Assembly (NCBI RefSeq): GCF_900101295.1
Contig: NZ_FOIL01000010.1
Location: 1 to 64,000, forward strand
Direction: 5' to 3'
DNA: 64,000 nt
Origin: [Clostridium] aminophilum
GTDB lineage: Bacteria; Bacillota; Clostridia; Lachnospirales; Lachnospiraceae
Part shown: piece after piece, positions 1 to 6,857 of the stretch
How the letters are laid out: each line of letters starts with the position of its first letter
How positions within the stretch are numbered: the first letter of the stretch is position 1
Position numbers and translations under genes: made by a program
Notes under the pieces: generated by a model
Seen by the model: the letters and a program-made list of their open reading frames with translations, nothing else
Databases searched by the model: none
Told to the model about the DNA's origin: nothing

Positions 1-335
1 CCTTGTACGGTGGTTACTCCTTTCAGAGCGTTTCACGCAGACCTCCCTAGGTACCACACATTTCTTCCTCTCCATCCATCTGCCTCATTTATCATGCATG
101 ATTCCGTGTAGTTATTGGGCTTCGACTTGTATAGCAGCCTTACCCTCATGCATAACCTCATATGAGATTTCTGTTCGTCAGACCAGAGATTTGCCCGTGG
201 GTTAGTATGTTCCCCACATCCAGCTTCCTTCAGATTCCGTCTCGCGACGGACGCCCTTGCTTTCGGCTATATCCTTCCCACTACCGGGCGGATTCGGGAC
301 TTTAACCCGTTAGAAACGTGCGCCGCTAGGCGCAC
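1..335 (-). mobile_element. Group IIC intron, 5' ribozyme part, cut by the window edge
   Basis: Read on the minus strand, the segment begins with the group II 5' signature GTGCG at 335 and runs off the left edge. It carries blocks that match, from memory, domain I of bacterial IIC introns such as that of Oceanobacillus iheyensis: GTCCCGAA, GCAAGGGCGTCCGTCGCGAG, GGAATCTGAAGGAAGC, GGTCTGACGAACA and CTCATATGAGGTT. The first 18 nt fold into a perfect hairpin (GTGCGCC/GGCGCAC). The maturase gene expected in domain IV would lie left of position 1 and cannot be seen. The insertion point is directly after the T-run of a transcription terminator, the known target preference of IIC introns. Identity and orientation are well supported; whether the intron is intact is unknown. 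Confidence 0.92.
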
Positions 336-338
336 TAC

Positions 339-378
339 AAAAAAGGCACATTCTGCAGGTTCTCCCGCAAAATGTGCC
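339..378 (-). terminator. Intrinsic terminator after citXG; insertion target of the intron
   Basis: On the minus strand GGCACATT (378-371) pairs with AATGTGCC (352-345) and is followed by six T (344-339). It lies about 100 nt after the citXG stop. Three bases (GTA, 338-336) separate the T-run from the first intron base at 335. Confidence 0.85.
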
Positions 379-476
379 TCATTGCGCAATAAAATCAAAA
401 ATTATGCTATTTTTCGTTTTTTCATGATATTCATTCGATCGAATTACTCTCTTTATAATCCCGCACGCTCCGAATG

Positions 477-1919
477 TCAAGCAGGATCCCCGGTGAGAAT
501 CCCCTCTTCTTCGCAGAAGCAAAATAACAGAGAAATCGCGAGAATATCCGCGCTTCCGCCGGGACTGAGATGATGCCGGATATAGTCGCTATCCAATTTT
601 GATATATCCGCCACAATGGTTTCCGCCGTCATGGAGCGCATAATCTCCCTCGCTTCTTCTCTTCGCCGTTCCGCCTCCCCGCTTCCGCCACGGCGGATCA
701 TATTCGTATCCTCCGTCTCCGCGATGATGGCAAGAAGCGCCGCGCAGGACGCGTCATTCAGAGAACACCCTTCCGCAAGCCACCTGCGGATCGCCGGAAG
801 TCCGATGTTGAGCGCATGCGGAAAGCCTTCTGCCGCTTCTCCTCTGGCGCCGAATGCCGTCTTCGTCAATTTCCCGGAACTGCCGAATTTTTCCTGAAGG
901 GAGCAGCGGCCGATTCTTCGGCATTCTTCGATCAGCTCCTTTTCCGGGATCTCCTCTGCCGATCCGGTCCGCATCATTTTTCCGATGGCGGCCGCAATGA
1001 TCGTTACCGCATAGATCAGTCCCTGATGGGTATTGACGCCACCGGTTGCCCGGAACATGGCGCGGTCCGCCATTTTTCCGATAAACTGGAGTCTCCGGAA
1101 TAATTCCTCCGGCGAATCATCCGCATGGTCCCAGCCGACACAGAACATGTCGCGGAACCAGTGGCAGAGCGTCGCGCTGCTGTCCACAAAGGTGAAATAA
1201 TCCATATCGCTGTGGGACCCCTGATTGGCGCGGTCCACCAGTCCCGGCTTCGGTGTCGTGGACACCTCATAGAGCAGTGCCCTGGTGGCGCAGATGGCAA
1301 CGCGGTCCGCCTCTTTATCCCGAAAATAAGAGTGCACCAGATCATCCAGCGTGTAGGCGATGATCTCCGCGCTGTGCGCTCCGCTTCTGGCGCAGATCTT
1401 GGCGTTCTCCCCGCAGATCATGCAGGTTCTCGCCGGAAGTCCGAACTGCGTTCTGGAAAGCGGAATCCCGTCCGGTCCGATCACATCGATATCGAAGAGA
1501 CGGCCAAGCGCATGGTATTCCTCGATCTCCGTCATTTTCTTCTTGATACGGTCCGCAGGAAGGTCCATGAGAAAGAATGCCTGGCTTCCGGTCGTCTCAT
1601 GGGACGTTTCCTCCCGGAGGATCACTCTGCCTTTTTCCGTCGCCATCTTGCCCGATGTCTCCGCTGCTGCCTTCTCCGCCCCCGGAACTGTCCCGCTCAG
1701 CGATTCAATGGCTTTCCGGATTTCCCGTAACCCCTCTTCAAAGACCCGTTTTGCGGTGACGGACTGTTTTACCGGTCCCGGCATATTCAGTGCAAAGCTG
1801 ACAAGGGCCGCCCCGCCTTCCGCAAGAAGTACCTTCTGTCGTTCGGCCCGCGCCGACCGGGCGTTCAGGATATCTTCCAGCGTGATTGTTGTTCCGTCGA
1901 ACAGGGATATTTTCTTCAA
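477..1919 (-). CDS. citXG: CitXG: citrate lyase holo-ACP synthase / triphosphoribosyl-dephospho-CoA synthase
   Basis: This bifunctional enzyme makes and attaches the 2'-(5''-triphosphoribosyl)-3'-dephospho-CoA prosthetic group of citrate lyase acyl carrier protein. The N-terminal part (about residues 10-175) is CitX-like, with the RAERQ region and LVSFALNMPGPVK. The C-terminal part (about 200-460) is CitG-like, with STTPKPGLVDRANQGSHSDM and the TGGVNTHQG loop. About 480 residues matches the fused CitXG form. An in-frame GTG at 1928 lies inside the AGGAGG Shine-Dalgarno (1933-1928), so the TTG at 1919, eight bases beyond it, is the better start. No citrate lyase subunits (citDEF) or citC are in the window, so its partner genes must lie elsewhere or are absent. 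Assignment of both domains is firm. Confidence 0.9.
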   Translation of the reverse strand: MKKISLFDGTTITLEDILNARSARAERQKVLLAEGGAALVSFALNMPGPVKQSVTAKRVFEEGLREIRKAIESLSGTVPGAEKAAAETSGKMATEKGRVILREETSHETTGSQAFFLMDLPADRIKKKMTEIEEYHALGRLFDIDVIGPDGIPLSRTQFGLPARTCMICGENAKICARSGAHSAEIIAYTLDDLVHSYFRDKEADRVAICATRALLYEVSTTPKPGLVDRANQGSHSDMDYFTFVDSSATLCHWFRDMFCVGWDHADDSPEELFRRLQFIGKMADRAMFRATGGVNTHQGLIYAVTIIAAAIGKMMRTGSAEEIPEKELIEECRRIGRCSLQEKFGSSGKLTKTAFGARGEAAEGFPHALNIGLPAIRRWLAEGCSLNDASCAALLAIIAETEDTNMIRRGGSGEAERRREEAREIMRSMTAETIVADISKLDSDYIRHHLSPGGSADILAISLLFCFCEEEGILTGDPA

Positions 1920-2007
1920 CCCCGTCACCTCCTATTCCCGTTATGCTGCGGATTTACAGTAAACGTCAAAACAAAAAGATTTTTGACATTTGCCATGAAA
2001 CCAACAT

Positions 2008-2040
2008 AAGCTCCAGCCGGCACAACGCCGGATGGAGCTT
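2008..2040 (-). terminator. Possible terminator hairpin after glyQS
   Basis: An inverted repeat AAGCTCCA-CCGGC / GCCGG-TGGAGCTT lies 40 nt past the glyQS stop. The stem is strong but the following minus-strand sequence is only weakly T-rich, so function as an intrinsic terminator is tentative. Confidence 0.45.
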
Positions 2041-2079
2041 TGAAAATGTCTTATCTTTGTCTTGTTCTCTTCAGACCGA

Positions 2080-3468
2080 TCAGAATGTGAACTTGTCTGC
2101 GAAGTAATCCTTCAGCTCTGCGATCGGAATACGAACCTGCTGCATGGTGTCGCGGTCACGTACGGTTACAGCATGGTCATTCTCGGTATCGAAATCGTAG
2201 GTGATGCAGAACGGAGTACCGATCTCATCCTGTCTTCTGTATCTCTTGCCGATTGCGCCTCTGTCGTCGTACTCGCAGTGATAGGTCTTTGCCAGCTCGA
2301 AGTAAAGCTTCTCCGCTTCCTCGCCCAGTTTCTTGGACAGCGGAAGAACCGCAATCTTCACCGGAGCCAGAGCCGGGTGGAAATGCATCACGGTTCTGAC
2401 ATCGCCGCCCTCCAGTGTCTCTTCATCGTATGCTGCGCACAGGAATGCCAGCGTTACGCGGTCAGCACCCAGAGACGGCTCGATAACGTACGGAATATAT
2501 CTGTCCTTGGTCTCGTCGTCGAAATAGGAGAGATCCTGCTTGGATACTTCCTGATGACGGGAAAGGTCATAGTCGGTTCTGTCTGCGATACCCCAGAGCT
2601 CGCCCCATCCGAACGGGAACAGGAACTCCAGATCGGTGGTTGCCTTGGAATAGAAGCTCAGCTCTTCCTTCTCGTGGTCTCTCGCTCTCATCTCTTCCGG
2701 CTTGATGCCGAGGCCCTGCAGCCAGTCGATGCAGTACTGCTTCCAGTATGCGAACCACTCCAGATCGGTATCCGGCTTGCAGAAGAACTCCAGCTCCATC
2801 TGCTCGAACTCTCTGGTACGGAAGGTGAAGTTGCCCGGTGTGATCTCGTTACGGAAAGACTTACCGATCTGTCCGATTCCGAACGGAACCTTCTTGCGGG
2901 ATGTTCTCTGAACGTTCTTGAAGTTTACAAAAATACCCTGAGCAGTCTCCGGTCTCAGATAAACCGCATTTTTCGCATCCTCGGTTACGCCCTGGAATGT
3001 CTTGAACATCAGATTGAACTGACGGATATCGGTCCAGTTGCTCTTGCCGCAGCTCGGGCATGCGATTCCGTGCTCAGCAATGAAGTCCTGCATCTGCTCG
3101 TTGGACCATGCGTCAACGGAACCTTCCAGTGCGAAATTGTTCTCTGCGCACCAGTCCTCGATCAGTTTGTCGGCTCTGAATCTCTCGTGGCACTCCTTGC
3201 AGTCCATCAGAGGATCGGTGAAGCTGCCGAGATGTCCAGAAGCGATCCATGTCTGCGGATTCATCAGAATCGCGCAGTCTACGCCGACATTGTACGGGCT
3301 TTCCTGTACGAACTTCTGCCACCATGCTTTCTTTACATTGTTCTTCAGCTCAACTCCGAGCGGACCGTAATCCCATGTGTTCGCAAGTCCGCCGTAAATC
3401 TCGGAACCCGGATAAACAAATCCTCTTGCTTTTGCGAGGGCAACGATCTTCTCCATTGTCTTTTCCAT
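2080..3468 (-). CDS. glyQS: Glycyl-tRNA synthetase, single-chain (alpha2) type
   Basis: Charges tRNA-Gly with glycine in the cytosol. It is the eukaryal/Firmicutes-type class II enzyme of 462 residues: N-terminus [20 protein letters not shown], class II motifs including [24 protein letters not shown] and a C-terminal anticodon-binding domain from about residue 355. A possible zinc site is formed by CKECH (motif CxxC) and CPSCG. The start at 3468 is chosen because GAGGAGG precedes it by six bases; an upstream in-frame ATG at 3510 would place this Shine-Dalgarno inside the gene. No T-box leader was recognised upstream. Function is essentially certain. Confidence 0.97.
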   Translation of the reverse strand: MEKTMEKIVALAKARGFVYPGSEIYGGLANTWDYGPLGVELKNNVKKAWWQKFVQESPYNVGVDCAILMNPQTWIASGHLGSFTDPLMDCKECHERFRADKLIEDWCAENNFALEGSVDAWSNEQMQDFIAEHGIACPSCGKSNWTDIRQFNLMFKTFQGVTEDAKNAVYLRPETAQGIFVNFKNVQRTSRKKVPFGIGQIGKSFRNEITPGNFTFRTREFEQMELEFFCKPDTDLEWFAYWKQYCIDWLQGLGIKPEEMRARDHEKEELSFYSKATTDLEFLFPFGWGELWGIADRTDYDLSRHQEVSKQDLSYFDDETKDRYIPYVIEPSLGADRVTLAFLCAAYDEETLEGGDVRTVMHFHPALAPVKIAVLPLSKKLGEEAEKLYFELAKTYHCEYDDRGAIGKRYRRQDEIGTPFCITYDFDTENDHAVTVRDRDTMQQVRIPIAELKDYFADKFTF

Positions 3469-3671
3469 CTTGATCCTCCTCATGACCGCCGGCTGGCTGC
3501 CGGGGTTCATCTCATAAAAGTGTTAAATTATTTACACGTAGAATTTAGTATATATGCTTTCATTACGCTTTTCAAGAAGGAATTCCATCCCTTCCTCCGC
3601 CTGTAAGCCGCGGCGTTCCCTTACATCCGTTCAGTGTCCTCTCGAAACTGTTCGGCAAATCCGCGGGCATC

Positions 3672-3780
3672 CAGATCCGCCGTTCCGCTGATTGTACCAT
3701 TCATCCGAAACCTCAGATTCCTCGGGACACGCATTCACTCAGATCCGCCGTTCCGCCGGATGTACCATTCATCTGAAACC
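3672..3780. repeat. Two 41-bp direct repeats in a 333-bp gene-free gap
   Basis: CAGATCCGCCGTTCCGC... occurs at 3672-3712 and again at 3740-3780 with three or so differences (period 68). A short third fragment (GCATTCACC) adjoins the acyltransferase stop at 3802. The rest of the 3469-3801 gap shows an AT-rich stretch at 3520-3580 that could hold the glyQS promoter but no clear consensus. Confidence 0.8.
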
Positions 3781-3801
3781 GTTGCATCACCGGATCCGCA
3801 T

Positions 3802-4836
3802 TCACCCCCGGCCGCCGTTCAGAAGCGAATACAGCGGCGGAACATTCTTCCGCAGAAATCCCGCAAGCCCATGGCATACCGCCACCGCGATCAGCGGCAT
3901 AACCGTAAAGAGAATCGCCGCCACGATGCCATTTCCCGGGAAAATGCGGACAACCGTCTTATTGACGGCACGGACCACGACAAAATGAAAGGCATATATA
4001 AAAAATGTCTCTTTCATCCACGGGCGGATCCCGTCCTTCGAAATCCACCTTTCATTGAATACCAGCCAGAGTCCTGCCGGTACCAGAATCGAATAAAGTA
4101 CGATCGGCTGTGGGGTCTGAACGATCCGGTAATACCGGTAAAACGCCGCTGCCGCCGCGAGCGACGCGCATCCGAGCAAAAGCTGCTTTATGCTCCATGC
4201 CTGCTCGGTCACGTTCCGGAACCGGACGGCCGCCATCCCGCCGAGGCTGAAGTAGATCAGCGCGTCCGGATTCAGGACCGGCACAGCCGGCCAGACATAC
4301 CAGAGCACGGCGAAGCCCGCGAGCATCACGAGACATCCCGCCTTCGACCGGAGAAAGATCCAGATCACCGGGGCGAGAATTACCAGTAGGATCAGCTGAA
4401 ACATGAACCAGAACACCGGATTATGTGTAAAAAATACCGCCGCGCGGATGATCTCCTCTGCCGTGACCGGAATCCCGGTCCGTCCCGTAATCTCCGAAAG
4501 CAACGGAATCCGGCTTGCCGCCGCATCTGCGGCATAGTACAGAAGATTCCACAGTAGATACGGAACAAGAAGCGAACGCACTCTCCGTAACCATTTGCCC
4601 GGAAGTTTTTTCAGCTCAAAACCGCGGAAAAACCGGTATCCGGAAATCATCAGGAAAAACGGGATATCCGCGCGGATGACCGAATAGGCGTATTCATATT
4701 CAAACCGCCACAGAAAACCGTTCGTCCCCTGACCCGGAAGAAAAAGATCCGCGTTTCCCGCGTGATTCCAGATAACGAGGACGCAGCAGAGGAAACTGAG
4801 CCAGGTCACTTTTCGCTGAAACTGTGCGTCTGTCAT
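3802..4836 (-). CDS. Membrane acyltransferase, family 3 (OafA/WecH-like)
   Basis: A 344-residue polytopic membrane protein with about ten hydrophobic segments, matching the acyltransferase-3 family that transfers acetyl or similar groups onto cell-surface polysaccharides or other exported substrates. Seen in the sequence: an N-terminal segment FLCCVLVIWNHAG, in which the conserved family histidine after the first helix is present (NHAG), then DIPFFLMISGYRFFRGF, the classic PFFFxISGY signature. The acceptor cannot be deduced. AAGGAG lies seven bases before the ATG. No polysaccharide genes are adjacent, so it appears to be a stand-alone gene between glyQS and recO. Confidence 0.85.
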   Translation of the reverse strand: MTDAQFQRKVTWLSFLCCVLVIWNHAGNADLFLPGQGTNGFLWRFEYEYAYSVIRADIPFFLMISGYRFFRGFELKKLPGKWLRRVRSLLVPYLLWNLLYYAADAAASRIPLLSEITGRTGIPVTAEEIIRAAVFFTHNPVFWFMFQLILLVILAPVIWIFLRSKAGCLVMLAGFAVLWYVWPAVPVLNPDALIYFSLGGMAAVRFRNVTEQAWSIKQLLLGCASLAAAAAFYRYYRIVQTPQPIVLYSILVPAGLWLVFNERWISKDGIRPWMKETFFIYAFHFVVVRAVNKTVVRIFPGNGIVAAILFTVMPLIAVAVCHGLAGFLRKNVPPLYSLLNGGRG

Positions 4837-5033
4837 CCCGTCTTCTCCTTCCCGATGTTAAAGCTTCCCGCCGTTTTTTCCGGCCTGTATTCTTGTCTTA
4901 AGCAGCCTTTTCCTTCTGTGTTTCCGTATCCCGTGGCAGACTGAAACGCAGCCCGGAATCCTGCCCTGACGGCCCCTTCGTCTTACCGCTGTTTTCCCCC
5001 GCTCCCTGACGGCGGTGACGTTCTCCGTCGGAT

Positions 5034-5684
5034 TTACACCATCACCTTCAGCACATCCAGCGAGTGAAAATGCCGGTCCACAAAGCGAGCGATGTTCCGG
5101 TCCACCGCGTGTCCGAACTCCCGCATCGGCTCGTCCTTCAGCCGGAAGGAAAACAGGTTGTCAACCGGTCTTGTGGCGGACACGTACCAGGCGTACCGGG
5201 CCGCATCGCTGTACTCGCCCCCCGGCATAGTCTCCGTATATTCGCCGTTCAGGACCATCAGCCGCAGTTCATAAACCCGGCGCACCATGACGTTCGGCAC
5301 CCGGTCCTCCCGAATGGCGGTGAACGCGGCCTCGAGAAGATCGATCACGTTTCCCGCTTCGATCCCTTCCCGGCCGTAGTACGAGGCAAACTCACAGAAA
5401 TACGATGCATAGCAGACCGCTTCCGGATCCATCGCCAGTTCCGCATGGTAATCGTCAACTTCCGCAGAATAAAGGTTATAGGAGTCTCTTCCTTCCGCAA
5501 GGGAAAATGTTCCCGCAACAAAGGGAGCCGCCGCCGCGCGGAGCGTCGAGTTGCTGCGCTTCGCCCCCCGCGCGAACGCCGTGATTTTTCCCCTCTCGCG
5601 GGTCAGAATCACCAAGCGCCGGTCATAATCCCCCACCGGCGATGCGGAGAGCACCATGCCGCTGAGCTTTACGAGATCTCTCAT
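5034..5684 (-). CDS. recO: DNA repair protein RecO
   Basis: RecO anneals SSB-coated single-stranded DNA and loads RecA together with RecR. The N-terminal OB fold is clear (VKLSGMVLSASPVGDYDRRL, then ERGKITAFARGAKRSNS), followed by the helical domain with YASYFCEFASYYGREG. At 216 residues it is shorter than the usual 240-260, and the C-terminal zinc-ribbon cysteines (two CxxC pairs) found in many family members are absent; the equivalent region reads GEYTETMPGGEYSDAARYAW. It follows era with a 39-bp gap, the common era-recO order. Confidence 0.92.
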   Translation of the reverse strand: MRDLVKLSGMVLSASPVGDYDRRLVILTRERGKITAFARGAKRSNSTLRAAAAPFVAGTFSLAEGRDSYNLYSAEVDDYHAELAMDPEAVCYASYFCEFASYYGREGIEAGNVIDLLEAAFTAIREDRVPNVMVRRVYELRLMVLNGEYTETMPGGEYSDAARYAWYVSATRPVDNLFSFRLKDEPMREFGHAVDRNIARFVDRHFHSLDVLKVMV

Positions 5685-5723
5685 AGACAGCCTTTCCCTC
5701 TGCCGGCAGTCCGCCCGCAGACA

Positions 5724-6647
5724 TCATTTTTTCCCGTTCTTCATCTCATAGCCGAAATTCTTCATGTACAGCTCGCTGTCTCGCCAGTCCTTGCGCACCT
5801 TGACATGGAGCTGAAGATTGACCTGATCCTGAACCATGTCCTCGATGTCTTTTCTCGCCTGAGAACCAATACGCTTCAGCATGGCGCCGCCCTTTCCAAT
5901 GACGATGCCCTTGTGGGAATCTTTCTCGCAGACGATGGACGCGTCAATGTCCCAGAGGCCGTTTCCGCGCTGTTTCATCGAGTCGATGACCACCGCGATG
6001 CCGTGGGGAACCTCTTCCTTCAGAAGGCGGAGCGCCTTCTCGCGGACAATCTCCGCCGCGATCTCCCGCATGGACTGGTTGGTGACCGTCTCCTCGTCAA
6101 AGAACTGCGGTCCCACCGGAAGAACACTCATGATTTTCCTGCGAAGCGCATCCACGCCGATGCCCCGGAGAGCGGATACTTCCGCGATCCCGGCAAAATC
6201 CATCAGTCCGGAGAACGCATTCTTCGCCTCCTCCGGCTTCTCTTTGTCCGCCTGATCGATCTTGTTGATGACCAGAATCACCGGCTTTTTCGCCGCAGCG
6301 AGGATCTTTGCGATATACTGATCACCTTCCCCGACGTAACTTGCCGGCTCGACAAGCCACAGCACCGCGTCGACCTCGGCCAGCGTCTCCTCCGCGGTCT
6401 CCAGCATATATTCATCCAACTTGTGACGGGCCTTCAGAATTCCCGGCGTATCCAGGAAAATGATCTGACCCTGCTCATCGGTGTAGACCGTCTGGATCCG
6501 GTTCCGCGTTGTCTGCGGCTTCGCGGACGTGATCGCGATCTTCTGTCCGATCAGATGGTTCATCAGAGTCGATTTGCCGACATTCGGCCGCCCGATCAGC
6601 GTCACAAAACCGGAATGAAATCCGTTCTTTCCTTCCATATCTTCCAT
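5724..6647 (-). CDS. era: GTPase Era
   Basis: Era binds the 3' end of 16S rRNA and assists 30S maturation. The G domain has GRPNVGKST (G1, about residues 19-27), the switch with TTRNR, DTPG (G3) and NKID (G4). The C-terminal KH domain includes GIVIGKGGAMLKRIGSQAR. Length 307 is typical. Two starts are possible: the ATG at 6647 lies only two bases after AAGGAG, while the in-frame ATG at 6638 is eleven bases away; the products differ by three residues. Upstream of recO in the same direction. Confidence 0.97.
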   Translation of the reverse strand: MEDMEGKNGFHSGFVTLIGRPNVGKSTLMNHLIGQKIAITSAKPQTTRNRIQTVYTDEQGQIIFLDTPGILKARHKLDEYMLETAEETLAEVDAVLWLVEPASYVGEGDQYIAKILAAAKKPVILVINKIDQADKEKPEEAKNAFSGLMDFAGIAEVSALRGIGVDALRRKIMSVLPVGPQFFDEETVTNQSMREIAAEIVREKALRLLKEEVPHGIAVVIDSMKQRGNGLWDIDASIVCEKDSHKGIVIGKGGAMLKRIGSQARKDIEDMVQDQVNLQLHVKVRKDWRDSELYMKNFGYEMKNGKK

Positions 6648-6804
6648 ATCTCCTTCATCCTGTTCTCTTCTGCCGTGCCGTCACCGCCGCAGTCGGGAAG
6701 TTACCGCCACAATCGGGAAGTCACACCGCAGTCAGGCAATTGCCGCCTTATCTCAGATAGTATCTCCGCGCACCGCCACACAGTCCTCTCTGCAGTGCAA
6801 CCTC

Positions 6805-6851
6805 TTTGCGGTGTGCCTCTTGGCAGTATGACTTTTTGCGGTGTGCCTCTT
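6805..6851. repeat. Short tandem repeats after the M16 peptidase stop
   Basis: TTTGCGGTGTGCCTCTT occurs at 6805-6821 and 6835-6851 (period 30). Just to the left, 6680-6745 holds degenerate copies of CCGCAGTCGGGAAGT. Both lie between era and the stop of the peptidase gene at 6858. Confidence 0.75.
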
Positions 6852-6857
6852 CGTATC

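Noticed and set aside
2062-3606. Open plus-strand frame of 514 codons
   Set aside because: Shadow of glyQS, which has full family motifs and a ribosome site on the minus strand.
3469-3801. T-box leader for glyQS
   Set aside because: No GGTGG-type T-box core, specifier loop or antiterminator pairing was found.
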